Of a DNA stretch of 64,000 nt, positions 1-9,999 are shown piece after piece. This DNA comes from Trichodelitschia bisporula (lineage: Eukaryota > Ascomycota > Dothideomycetes > Phaeotrichales > Phaeotrichaceae). How positions within the stretch are numbered: the first letter of the stretch is position 1; the number at the start of each line of letters is the position of its first letter. The translations under genes and the position numbers were made by a program. The stretch lies in NCBI GenBank assembly GCA_010356995.1, contig ML996704.1, forward strand, positions 1 to 64,000. The letters run 5' to 3'. Below the pieces are notes generated by a model. It ran no database searches. It saw nothing but the letters and a program-made list of their open reading frames with translations, and was not told the DNA's origin.

Positions 1-128
1 GGGGTGCGGGAAGGCTGGCGTGACGTGGCAGCAGCCGCGGGGGAAGATCGCGGGGAGCCAATGAGGTTAAGGCCCGGCATTGGTCTCCCACGACAGCGGA
101 CCGCCACCTTGTTGAAATCTCTACCGCT

Positions 129-1049
129 CTACGAGTTCGCCCATAAGCTATCTTTCCGCAGCCACGCCTTAAAGTCCATCATCTCCGGATGCAACTCGCG
201 ACACTCGTTGACATCCGCTGCATACCCCTCATCGGCAAACCAGCGCACCATGCGCCCGACCTCAGGCACGAACATCAGCGCAGCGCCAAATCCCCACCAT
301 GCAGGCGCAATGTCCTGTCCGGTGACGTGCTTGATGGAGGCGCAGATGCCATCGACATTGAGCTCGTCCCCCGCCAGCGATATTGCCTTGTGATTGAAGT
401 TCTCGGGTGCGGCGAAAATTTTGCTGACGACGGTGCCAATGTCGCGCGTTGCAACCCATTGTAGAGACTTATCGCCGAGTGTCTGCTTGAGCGCGGAGAG
501 GAAGACGCGGGTTGCAAAACCAGGCGCAAGGTTCTGCTCGTTAGCGTTGTTTTTCCAACTGGGGAAAGCACTCACATCCATAAAGGCCACTGGACGTACA
601 ATCGCCCAGCCCATACCAGCCGTCGCATCGCGCAGGTGTTGCTCAACCTCGTTCTTTGTCCCAAAGTGCGCAATGGGGGTCGGAACGCCCCAGCTCGTAG
701 GGCCGCGGTTCACGCTTGCATATACGAACATTCGCACCCCCCTCCGTACACTCTCATCCACCAGCGCCTTCCCCTGCCTGATCTCTCGCTCCACTGTCAC
801 GCCCTTTCCCAGCGACACCTGGACACTAAAAACGCCCCATATCGGCTCTGCGGTAACCGCGGCGGCGGCATCAAACAACGCCGGAACATTGTCCAGATCG
901 CCCTCAACAAGCTGCACTCCCAAACCACGCGCCTTATCTGACTCCGGAGACCGTGTGACACCAAGGACGGTAAACTTCCCCTTCAAAGCACTCACAACTG
1001 CACCACCTTGACGCCCTGTAGCACCAGTAACAAGAATAACCCTCTGCAT
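129..1049 (-). CDS. NmrA-like NAD(P)-binding oxidoreductase/regulator
   Basis: This is a single exon of 306 residues. The N-terminus has the Rossmann dinucleotide-binding motif GATGRQGG (residues 9-16), followed by a conserved acidic stretch (VEGDLDN). The body and length fit the NmrA-like/HSCARG branch of atypical short-chain dehydrogenases, which bind NAD(P) and act either as redox sensors or as oxidoreductases. The open frame continues upstream to 1817, but that part runs through the divergent SnoaL-like gene and is compositionally odd, so I start at the ATG at 1049, where the Rossmann fold begins. The gene is divergent from the SnoaL-like gene, with 132 bp between the starts, which suggests co-regulation. 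NmrA-like enzymes are common in fungal aromatic polyketide clusters. The substrate is unknown. Confidence 0.85.
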   Translation of the reverse strand: MQRVILVTGATGRQGGAVVSALKGKFTVLGVTRSPESDKARGLGVQLVEGDLDNVPALFDAAAAVTAEPIWGVFSVQVSLGKGVTVEREIRQGKALVDESVRRGVRMFVYASVNRGPTSWGVPTPIAHFGTKNEVEQHLRDATAGMGWAIVRPVAFMDVSAFPSWKNNANEQNLAPGFATRVFLSALKQTLGDKSLQWVATRDIGTVVSKIFAAPENFNHKAISLAGDELNVDGICASIKHVTGQDIAPAWWGFGAALMFVPEVGRMVRWFADEGYAADVNECRELHPEMMDFKAWLRKDSLWANS

Positions 1050-1181
1050 CGTTGGGTCTCTCACTCGTGGCAACCGAACAGCTGAAGTATCCTGAACGGC
1101 TCCCCAAACACCCCGCCCCGATCTCCTCAGATCTATAAAACCGCCCGTCTTGCCCACCTTGCCCCGCAAACTCGGCCCACC
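1050..1181. promoter_or_regulatory. Divergent promoter, NmrA-like / SnoaL-like genes
   Basis: This is a 132-bp gap between two divergent starts. A TATA box (TATAAAA, 1134-1140) lies about 42 bp before the plus-strand ATG at 1182. No comparable TATA is visible for the minus-strand gene. The tightness of the gap is the basis for inferring shared regulation. Confidence 0.5.
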
Positions 1182-1727
1182 ATGTCCCACCTCGGCATCT
1201 TCCTGAGCGGTCTTTGCACCGGCCTTTGCGCCGGTCTCGCAGTGGCACTCCTCTGCCCGCAACCCCGCACCCCCACCTTCGTCTCCGTTCTCCTGGCGGC
1301 CTACGGTCCGGACCCGACGCCGCTGATCGCCCGGCTCGCGCCCTCCTTCCGGTACTCTTTGCGCCCGAGCACGCTGGCCGCTCCGCCCCGCAACCGCGAC
1401 GAGATGGTGCACCACGCGGCGATGGTAACAGGGCTTTTCGACGAATTCGCTATGGTTCCGCAGCGGGTCGTCTGCGCGGACAACGAGGCCGTCGTGCTGG
1501 CAACGATGCGAGGCACGTTTACCCCTGACACAGCGGGGCGCATGGGAGTGCCGACGTGGGAGACAGAGTGCGTGCTTCTGGTGCGGTTTGACGGAGCGGG
1601 GCTGGTGGAGGAGATGGTGGAGTTTGTGGACAGCAAGCAAGGGGCACGGATGAAAGAAATGCTTTCTATGGGGCAGGATCGGGGCTCGGATGGGGGTTTG
1701 GGAGTGGAGCAACTTCAGAGAGTCTAG
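1182..1727 (+). CDS. SnoaL-like (NTF2-fold) protein with N-terminal membrane segment
   Basis: This single exon encodes 181 residues. Residues 4-26 are hydrophobic (GIFLSGLCTGLCAGLAVALL), like a signal anchor. The rest (residues about 30-160) has the size and pattern of a SnoaL-like/NTF2 cone: an N-terminal helix with a conserved aromatic, a DEMVHHAAMV helix, then beta strands ending in WETECVLLVRFD and VEEMVEFVDS. Members act as polyketide cyclases or dehydratases, or as accessory proteins of such pathways. The assignment rests on fold-like pattern only, and no catalytic residues can be named with certainty. It is divergent from the NmrA-like gene. The 3' end of its coding region is duplicated immediately downstream. 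Confidence 0.7.
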   Translation: MSHLGIFLSGLCTGLCAGLAVALLCPQPRTPTFVSVLLAAYGPDPTPLIARLAPSFRYSLRPSTLAAPPRNRDEMVHHAAMVTGLFDEFAMVPQRVVCADNEAVVLATMRGTFTPDTAGRMGVPTWETECVLLVRFDGAGLVEEMVEFVDSKQGARMKEMLSMGQDRGSDGGLGVEQLQRV

Positions 1728-1743
1728 AGGACCAGTTATGAGG

Positions 1744-1914
1744 ACCAGAGCGTATGCTTTTAGTGCGGTTTGAACGGGCGGGTCTGATGGAGGACATGGT
1801 GGAGTTGTGGACAGCAATCAAAGGGCGCGGATGACAGTGAAGCTTTTTGAGGGGCAGAACAAGGGCCTGGATGACGGCCTGGGAACGAAGCAATTCAGGG
1901 AGCCTAGAAGGGTC
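1744..1914 (+). pseudogene. Decayed tandem copy of the SnoaL-like gene 3' end
   Basis: By eye this stretch aligns over most of its length with 1563-1730, the last exon part of the SnoaL-like gene. Both copies share the series 'gtgcggtttga', 'atggtggagtt', 'gtggacagcaa', 'cggatga' and 'ggggcag', with small insertions and deletions that break the reading frame. It has no start and no full-length open frame. It probably remains from a tandem gene or 3'-end duplication. Use as an alternative 3' exon is possible but no splice sites support it. Confidence 0.7.
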
Positions 1915-1966
1915 CACCCGAGAAGACTAGAGCGCAGTTACTACGTACAATCAAGGCCAATTATTT

Positions 1967-2550
1967 TCACATCTGTATCTTGTCCAGCCCCGCCTGCCAC
2001 ATGGCCACCACCCCTGTAACCAAAGGGATCGCCAGTCTGTAAAGGTTCAAGCGCATCCACTTTGTCCCCACTTCAAATATCTCATCATCCGCCGCCGCGA
2101 TGCGATCATTCAGTGGCTGCATGTTGATCGCCGAGTGCACAATGACCGTGAAGTGGAGCAGCGCGTTGGCCGCAAAGGGGCGCCAGTCGTGCGTCGTACC
2201 CTGACCGTCAGCCCGCGTACCAAAGTTTAAATCAATGTCATACCACCGTCCGTGGGCCGGCCCACAGCGACCAGGCCGTATATGCATAGCCCACAGTCGT
2301 CAGAGTCGAGAGCGGTCGGAAGAACTGATTGCCAACGACCCAGCAAACGGGCCACTGGCGCGAGAGCAGCTGGATGCGTGCATTGCGGGCGGGGCCGTCC
2401 ATCGGCCAGTGGGCGAGGAGGGCAGGAAGCGTCATGAAGGACTGGGTAACCGCATTGCCTGGACATTAACAGACGACGACAAGCATTGACAAACGCACCC
2501 GCAAGAACAAAGTCGGCAGCGATACAGCCAGCTATGACCAAAGAAGCCAT
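1967..2550 (-). CDS. DUF1772 / anthrone oxygenase-like membrane protein
   Basis: The product has 165 residues from three exons: 2550-2499, 2458-2247 and 2200-1967. The introns are 40 and 46 nt and both obey GT-AG; the second has a CTGAC branch-like site. The spliced product starts with a hydrophobic helix, continues with AGNAVTQSFMTLPALLAHW, a middle segment with WVVGNQFF and YAYTAWSLWAG, and ends WMRLNLYRLAIPLVTGVVAMW. This four-helix pattern with a conserved W..LN..R near the C-terminus and this length is that of the DUF1772 family, which includes fungal anthrone oxygenases that oxidise anthrones to anthraquinones. The start at 2550 gives the first helix. A TATA box lies upstream. Its neighbours (P450, flavin monooxygenase, SnoaL-like, NmrA-like) fit aromatic tailoring. 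The exact substrate is not known. Confidence 0.78.
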
Positions 2551-2618
2551 GAGAGTCAGAGCAATGGTGGTGTTGTAAGGTAGTGGATTTAGATGGGACC
2601 TGAGATGGGGCCGCCGTA

Positions 2619-2626
2619 GTTATATA
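2619..2626 (-). promoter_or_regulatory. TATA box of the DUF1772 gene
   Basis: The minus strand reads TATATAAC here, about 70 nt before the chosen ATG at 2550. It supports transcription in that direction and that start. Confidence 0.5.
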
Positions 2627-2758
2627 CCATGATTGATGTCTACACGCTTCGTATTAACCAATGAAATGATGGCGCCGCCCCCTGTTGGTGTGTATGCTCC
2701 CTTCCGCTTAGGGCCCACGAAGTCACTGCTGGTGCTCCTTCCGTTCTATGCAAAAAAT

Positions 2759-4448
2759 TCAACCCCGACCCCCGATGCCGACACCGACGCCCCCACCCGC
2801 GACCGCCAGCCTCATCCGACGGTCAGTCTCCTCCGCAGTGCGCCAATTGCTCTCGACCAGCCTCGCCCGCGCCGGCGACCGTGGCTCAAACTCCATCTCG
2901 AATGGGTCCGGCTTGATGATCAGCAGGCTGTTGCTCTTATTGAGCGGCACCGGGACGCGGGCGCCGTTGCGAACCTTGAACTTGAGATTGAATGCCCAGC
3001 ACGTGGCGCCGCAGGTCAGCAGCAACTCGTCTTGCGTCAACATCTGCCCGAGGCAGGCACGCTGCCCCCAACCAAAACTCGACATACCCTTAAGGGTAGG
3101 AAACTGGGTTAGTGGCGCCTCATACGTTGGCCAGCCGGACTCAAGCCATCGTTCTGGACGGAAACTGTCTGGGTCGGGGTACTTGGCAGGGTTGCGCAGG
3201 AACGCCCTGGGCAGATTAGCCACGAGGCTCAACGACAAAGCGTGAAAACAAAAGAGGTAAAAATGTTACACACCAGTCGAGGGGAAGAATGCGCGTTCCC
3301 TTAGGTATGAAGCAGTCCCCATAGTAGTCGTCCGCCTCAGTCTCATGCGCAACGCCCGATGGAACATTCGGCTTCCAGCGCATGGTCTCCTTAATGCATG
3401 CACGCAGCGTGGGAAGCGCAGGCGAGTCTTCGAGCGTCAAAAGGCGGTCGCCGCACACGCGGTCGAGCTCGGCCTGCACGCGCATCAACCAGTGCGGGTG
3501 ATGCACCATCGCCATCAGAAAGTACTTCGCCGGCGCGGCTATTGTAAATACGCCAACGAGCGCCAGCATGCCGATGCAGGAAGCCGCCTCTCGGTCGCCC
3601 GAGAGTTTGGCATTTTCAAGGTACTGTCTTGTCCAACAGTGTCGTAATCGCCCCTGACGCAGTTTCGAACGCGACTCCTGCAACCGTTGGTCCCACCACC
3701 CGTCTTGCAGAGCCTGCCGTTGTAGCTCAGCGCGTTTCCACGGATTCACCCACAGCGGCAGGTGCCATAACGGCGTCAGCACGTTCGTGAGTGGCCCGGC
3801 CGGGGACATTTGCGTTAGCAGGCCCCAGGCGAGCTTCGTGTTTGTCTCGCTCAAGTCAGGGTCGTCCCAGGTCAGTGTGCACATGACTTTGGACGCAAGG
3901 TCGTCGATTGTGTCGTAAAAGGCATCAGGCTCGACGAGAAGCCGAAAGAGCCATCGTTTCACCTCAAAAGTTATAATGTCGTAGTATTGCAGGTTAGCGG
4001 CCTCAGTCAATGAAGCGTGGGTCCAGCGGCGCTGGCGAGCCCAGTATTCTGGTGGTCAGCATGGTAGACAATAGGGGGGAAACGCACTGTTCTTCCCCAT
4101 TAGCGGTAGGTACGACATGGACCCGTCGGTACTCTTCGAGTCGAACAGTGAGCGCACAGCTGGGCGGTCCGAGTTGAACTTCGCACGTTTGACCAGCAGC
4201 TCCTCCGCGATCTTCTCATCAGTGACGACCAACACCTTTGCGCCCAGCATCTCCGTGTAATAGATCGGGCCGTACTCATCAGCCCACTCCTTCAGCTTGA
4301 GCCACATGAAGCGGATGGGAAGATCGTGCACGCGACCGAGCCAGGGGAGCTGTGTCGGACCCGGAAAGCGCGACACCTTCCGCCGGAATCGGCAGGCGCC
4401 GACCAGAAGTAACGAAAGAGTGGCAACAGCCAAGCAAACAGGATGCAT
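2759..4448 (-). CDS. Cytochrome P450 monooxygenase
   Basis: The product has 527 residues from exons 4448-4088, 4048-3274 and 3206-2759 (introns 39 and 67 nt). The N-terminal hydrophobic anchor (residues about 1-18) is followed by the proline hinge FPGPTQLPW. The I-helix region lies around GMLALVGVFTIAAPAKY, the K-helix ExxR motif is KETMRW, the meander is FRPERW, and the heme loop FGWGQRACLG has the cysteine ligand near residue 430. This is a complete microsomal class II P450. The I-helix lacks the usual acidic-Thr pair (it reads A-A-P near the expected place), which is seen in some fungal families. The CYP family cannot be assigned here. It is divergent from the FAD monooxygenase, with 315 bp between starts. 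It probably hydroxylates or couples a small aromatic substrate. Confidence 0.9.
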
Positions 4449-4763
4449 TGTACAGGCAACGAAGGAAGCGAGAATATTCGATAACCGACGCGTCTGCCTT
4501 GGGAGGACATCGCAACAGCTATAAGGTTAGCGCACCGATTTGGGCACACCGTACAGTATCCGGCCCCGCTCTCTCGTGCGCGGCCCCGCGAACGTGGCCT
4601 TTTTCCGAGCGGCGCACTATCTTAGTGTGCGGGGGCATCGCAGCCGGAGCTTCTAGACACCGTGTTGTCGGCCGACGGATGGAGTGACCGCGTGGCCATC
4701 GACCCACAGCTGAGCACGTCACTTCTTCTTAACCGCCCGGAACCCCACTGTTCGAACACCACA
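4449..4763. promoter_or_regulatory. Divergent P450 / FAD-monooxygenase promoter with palindromes
   Basis: This 315-bp region separates two divergent starts. It contains the perfect 10-bp palindrome GTCGGCCGAC (4667-4676), a CGG/CCG-type element of the kind zinc-cluster regulators bind. It also contains a near-perfect inverted repeat GCGCACTA-TCT-TAGTGTGC (4612-4630, one mismatch). No TATA box is evident. Operator function is inferred from position and symmetry only. Confidence 0.4.
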
Positions 4764-6350
4764 ATGGCGATCAGCGACACCCCTTCCGATTGCAAGCCGA
4801 TCGGCTCATTTGCTCCCTCCGGCATCGATGTGCTCGTCGTGGGTACTGGTCTCGCTGGACTCACGGCGGCGCTCGAGTGCGTCCGCAAGGGGCACCGCGT
4901 GCGAGTGTTGGAGCGCAATGCGACAATCAACACTGCAGGTAGGTTTTTCTGCTCACAGTGGACTCCCTGACCGGCAGGGGACATGTACTTCATGGGCCTA
5001 AGCGCGACTCGCTTCTTCACCCATTGGCCCGAGATGGAGGCTGAGTTCCGGCGTATCTCGCTCAGCGACGCGTGGATGGAGACATACAAGCACACCGGCG
5101 AGGCCGTGATCCCTGCGAAGAAGGTCGCCGACCGGTTGCGAGCCATGGGCATGGAGCCGCCAGGCTCGTTTCAGATGCGGCCGCTCATCTATGCCATGTT
5201 CGTGCGCCAGCTTGAGGCGCTCAGCATCCACGTGGAGTACAACTGCCGCATTGTCGACTATGAGGAGACCGACGGTAAAGGGGTAGCCATCGCCGAGGAC
5301 GGGCGCCGCTTCGAGGCCGACGTGGTGATCGCGGCTGATGGAGTCGGATCCAAGAGCCAGCGGCTCGTCGGCGGACAAGTGCGCGCGCGCACATCGGGCC
5401 GCGCGATGTGGCGGGCTGCGTTCCCGGCGGAGTACCTCAACGCGAACCCTGCGGTGAAGGAGTTCTTCAACATGGGCGGCCCGAACAAGGACGAGCCAGT
5501 CGTCCGCATCTTCTTGGGGTAGGCCGACCCCTTTTCACAAACCCCGCTGACCAACAGGCCGAACACGTATGGCATGACGCTCACACGCCCTGACACAGCC
5601 ATCTTCGTCATCAACCACGATGCCTTTGGCAGCGAGGCCGAGTCATGGAACCACACCATCGACAAAGAGGTCGTGCTCGTCAACATGGACAAAAACATTG
5701 GTCCGGAGCCGTGGGCGCCCATCTTCAAGGACTTCATTCGTTGCTGCCCGCCGGAAACAGTGCTCGACTTTGAGTTGCTGTGGCGCAACCCGCAGCCGAG
5801 CTGGGCGTCGCCGGGCGCGCGGGTGGTCCAGATTGGTGACAGTGCGCACTCATTCCTGCCGGCGTCGGGCAGCGGCGCGACGCAGGCGATCGAGGATGCT
5901 GTCACGCTTGCGACCTGTCTACAACTCGGTGGCAAAGAGGGTGTGGCGGACGCGGTACGGGCGCATGTATTTCTACGGTGAGTCAGCCCGCCGTCATCTT
6001 CTCTGCTGACTAGCAGCTTCGTGCGCAACGCGTGCGCGCAGAAGCTCGGCTTCTCCAACGCGGAGCTGCTCCAAGACACGGACTGGAGCAAAGTCAAGGA
6101 GAGGCCGCGCACCGCGCAGCCGAAGCATCCCAAGTGGCTGTTCTATCACGATCCCGAGCTGTATGCGTACGAGAATTTTGAGAAGGCGGACAAGGCGGTC
6201 AAGTCGGGGGCCAGGTATCTTACGGATGTGCCCGAGATTCTACCCAACTACCCACCGGGGTACAAGTATGAAGCATGGAACATTGAGCAGATCATGGATG
6301 ACATGAAGGCGGGCAAGCAGGTGGAGCTCGGGGCGGGAGATTGGGAGTAG
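4764..6350 (+). CDS. FAD-dependent aromatic monooxygenase
   Basis: The product has 489 residues from four exons: 4764-4938, 4978-5518, 5558-5977 and 6017-6350. All three introns are exactly 39 nt, each with a CTGAC site close to the acceptor. The FAD-binding motif is VVGTGLAGLTAALE with the acidic end of the Rossmann fold at VLER. The middle motif is VVIAADGVGS (DG motif) and the FAD ribityl motif is QIGDSAHSFLPASGSGATQAIEDA. These define class A flavoprotein hydroxylases of the salicylate hydroxylase/PHBH type, which hydroxylate aromatic rings with NAD(P)H and O2. The start at 4764 has a good context (ACAATGG) just before the FAD domain; the upstream extension from 4662 looks non-coding. It is divergent from the P450. 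Confidence 0.9.
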
Positions 6351-8178
6351 TCTCCTCCTTAGTCCTAGATCTTTTTCTTAGTCGTAGTCCAGCTTAAACG
6401 AGTGAAGTTGATGCATTTGATGTACTGTTCTCACCGTTCACTGAACTACTTGTCACGTGAAGCATCAGCAACATTATCAAACTCGGACATGAAGCTGGCT
6501 CTGGGATAATCTGGTGTCATCAAGCGACGTCGGCTGGAAGACGATGAGTCAGCAACTTGACCAGCGCGTCGGACCGTTGGGGGGATATATATGAGCTCTG
6601 GACCCGCCACGTGGAGGTTGCGACGGATCCCCGCTCGGGAGGGTAAAGAGGATGTAAACTCTGGAGAGCGGGGAGAAGGTCCCCCACCGCAAGGAGTGGG
6701 TCGTAGGTAAGTGCGGTGGCTGCGAAAGAAGTCGCGAGTAAGATAGTTCTAGTGACAAGGAGGACGTTCCGGATCAACCCATCTACAGCGATGCTTTCCA
6801 TAGCTTCGGTAACAACTGCAGCAGGTGCATGTACCTCCGTATTAGGTCCTGGTGTAGTGCATCTGTCAACGGTGAGAGGCGGCTGTCAGTCAACAAAGGA
6901 TGAGGTCGAAGTTAGGTTGGAAGCCGCGGTCCATGCGTGATTGCAACGGCGGGAATGCCCCTGCACCCAAGACGAAGTGGGGTGCGCCCTCCCAACCCAG
7001 GGCCTCCCGAAAAAGGTCTTGGCCACCCTTACACGCAGAAACACCCAGTGAGTACGGCCACGACTTCTTTGCGGTGGGCCGAGGACTGTCCCTTTGTACC
7101 CTAACTACCAGCAAAGCTTTCCACCCTCACTAACCAGTACCCTACTCTCCCTTCTACACGTTATGGGGCGTTGCAACAAAAGGTAATATCCGCCGCATTG
7201 TCACCAAGAGATGCAGTTTGCTGGGCTGCTTCATCGTGGCTTGACGTTGTCGCCTTGTGTTTCCTGCACGCGGTGCCCTTCCCCTTCTTGGCTTCACCTC
7301 CGTCGCACGCTCTCCATACTTGCTTCCTCGTGCTCCAGTTACTGATCCTTTGTGGACCTCATATCCCTTCGTACCTCCTCCCACACATATTTCATGCCTC
7401 CTCCAAGTCTTTGAGCGCCTCGTTCCATCATTCTGGCCTTTTGTGCTGTATGCACGACTCACCATAGTCCAAAGAAAAATGCCGCTCCGACGTCACGCCG
7501 ACCCGATCATGACGCGGCTCTAGGCTTTAGCGCCTAGACCAGGGAAGTTCCCAGACGCGCAAGTTCCGTCGCTGTGCCATCTCGTCTCATGTCGGCGCCT
7601 GATCCTCACCCACCCGGGTGCCGCAATCCCGGTTTGCTGCTATTCACCGACAGAATGGACGAAGCTGGTCCAGATGAAACGCTCTTTTCCTCAACGTCCG
7701 CATGGCCCTTGGCCCCCCTTGGCTATTAACGCCCGGCCTCCGACCCTGCAAAGCAACTGTGAATGCCCATAAACTCTGCCACTTCACTCCCCGATTGTGC
7801 TTCTAATCACCTACTATCAACCTACTGCCAACCTACTGCCGGCCTACTGTCACTGTACATATCCTTCCGATCCGGTTTCCTGCTGTATTACCACCTACAC
7901 CCCCAAATAGCATTCACTGCCCGCTCACTGCTGGCGTCAGCATCCGCCACGATCAAGCCTCAGCCACGCCCACCCGCCAACCAGCGCCACCATCCGCAGC
8001 GCCTCCGCCCCGCATCCCCAGTCCATCGCCGCACATTTCCTGCACGTCGCACTGGGCTGACGGGTGCAAAACGCCACGGCCTGCCGCTAGCCGCGCCGGG
8101 CAGTCCAGTCTCGCAGCCGCGTCATCAGCTTGAATAAAGAGCCCCGCCCCTCCTTCGCCAGTTCCGCAAGCCATCACC
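6351..8178. other. Intergenic region, no gene supported
   Basis: This 1.8-kb stretch separates the cassette from the protease gene. It has only short open frames without family features. It contains the palindromic E-box TCACGTGA at 6453-6460. From about 7500 onward the plus strand becomes C/T-rich, as expected for the leader of the protease gene. Confidence 0.5.
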
Positions 8179-9655
8179 ATGAAGCTCCTCCTCCTGGCCG
8201 CGGTGGCCTCTGTGTCCGCCATCCAGCTTGCCGAGCGCAGTGTGAGTACTTGCTTCCAGGGCTAACAATCGTCGCTAACAACCGCAGTCCGCCGTTCTCC
8301 AACTCGACACCAACCGCCGCAGCATCGCCTCCCCCGCCACGCGCGACCGCCAACGCCTACGCAAGCGCACCGTACAACAGGTACTTGACAATGAGTCGGC
8401 CCTCTACTACGCCAACATCACGCTCGGTACACCCGCCCAAAAGCTCCGCCTCGACATCGATACCGGTAGCAGCGACATCTGGTGCAACTCGGCTGTGTCG
8501 TCACTCTGTCAGCAGGAGCAGGACCAGTGCGACGAGTCCGGCACGTTCAATGCGAACAAATCATCGTCCTACCAGTATGTCAACAGCGCGTTCTATATCC
8601 GCTATGCCGACGGGTCCGCCGCCGCCGGGGACTACGCCAAAGATACGCTCCACTTCGGCGGCCAAGACATCACTGGCGTGCAGTTCGGCATTGGCTACCA
8701 GTCGAGCTCGGCGCAGGGCATCCTTGGCGTCGGCTACCCGATCAACGAGGCGTCGATCGGCACCACCGGCGAGGCGTACACGAACCTACCGGCGCTGCTA
8801 GTCCAAAAGAAGCTCATCAACACGGCGGCGTACAGTTTGTGGCTCAACGACCTCGATGCAAACACCGGCTCGATCCTTTTTGGCGGCGTCGATACGGCCA
8901 AGTATCAAGGTGATCTGCAAACACTCCCGATCATCAAGGAGAGTGGCACGTACCGCGAGTTCGTCATCGCGCTCAGCTCCATCTCCGCCGCTGGACAGAC
9001 GATCCTCAACGACAACCCGATCCCGGTGCTACTCGACTCCGGCAGCAGTCTGTCATACCTGCCAAACAGCCTCGCGCAGGCCATCTTCACCGTGTTTGAC
9101 GCGACGTTTGACCAGCGGGCAGGCGTCGCCGTGGTCGACTGCAGCCTGCGCAACAGCGGTAAGACAGTCGACTTTGTGTTCAGCGGTGTCAAGATCAGCG
9201 TCGGGCTCGACGAGCTCGTCATCATAGAGGAGGTCCGCCGCGGCCGGGAGATCTGCATTCTTGGTATTGTTCCTGCCTTTCGTAAACCCTCCATATCTAA
9301 CCCCACAGGCATCAGCAACGCAGACGACTCAACCGCAGTGTTGGGTGACACGTTCCTGCGCAGCGCGTACGTTGTCTACGACCTCTCGAACAACCAGATC
9401 TCGCTCGCGCCGACGGACTTCAACGCTACAGAGAGCTCCGTCAAGGAGATTGCGTCGGGGTCGAGCGGCGTGCCGGGAGCAAAGCTCGTGGCGACGGCCG
9501 TCTCGACGCTTGCGGTTGCCTCTGGTGGGGCGCGCGGTGTCGGTGGACCGACAGTGACGGCCCTTAACGCTGCGGCTGCCCCGACGGCGGCGAACATTGG
9601 TAAGGTGGCTGCTGTGGTGGCGGCGGGCGCGGCGGGCATGGCGATGGTATTGTAA
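8179..9655 (+). CDS. Yapsin-like GPI-anchored aspartic protease
   Basis: The product has 461 residues from exons 8179-8241, 8288-9263 and 9309-9655 (introns 46 and 45 nt, CTAAC branch sites). Residues 1-15 form a signal peptide (MKLLLLAAVASVSA). A propeptide ends in a dibasic stretch, RLRKR (residues 44-48). Catalytic motifs are DTGSS (Asp79) and DSGSS (Asp271), with the pepsin-type flap tyrosine in YADGS. GILGVGY and SILFGGVD are family signatures. The C-terminus has a Ser/Ala/Gly-rich spacer and a hydrophobic tail (GKVAAVVAAGAAGMAMVL), typical of a GPI signal. The protein is expected at the plasma membrane or wall, processing secreted or wall proteins after basic residues, as yapsins and OpsB-like enzymes do. 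The anchor is inferred from composition. Confidence 0.9.
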
Positions 9656-9999
9656 TGGCATTGCAACATTTGGCGTTAAGGTTACGGCTGCATTTAGGCG
9701 ATTGCATTTGAGCGATTGCATGGCATGGGAGATACACCTAGAGGCTTCATGAATGACATTTATATGACCTACTACGATTTAATCATGACAGTGAGCATGC
9801 TGTGAAAGGCTAGAGACGAAAGATGTTTCCAAAGATATCCCATGGTCAGCATTTCGAGGTGACGTCTCCCATCCCGCCTTGGCCATTCCGTCCCAAGATT
9901 TCCCGTCTGCCCAAATTAGTCACGTGCCTCGACGCGTGTTCGCGATTTCATCTCGCGCAACCCTGTCGTGCCTCTCACCTCTCCATCACTAACACCAAA
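9656..9999. promoter_or_regulatory. Intergenic / RFC4 upstream region with E-box
   Basis: This 344-bp gap holds the protease 3' region and the promoter of the next gene. A CACGTG box (9921-9926, context AGTCACGTGCC) lies about 75 bp before the RFC4 ATG. It matches the preferred site of Cbf1-type bHLH factors, one of which is encoded at 50709-51619. Function is inferred from position. Confidence 0.35.

Noticed and set aside
1050-1817. N-terminal extension of the NmrA-like frame by about 256 residues
   Set aside because: It runs antisense through the SnoaL-like gene, lacks any domain pattern, and the Rossmann motif begins right after the ATG at 1049.
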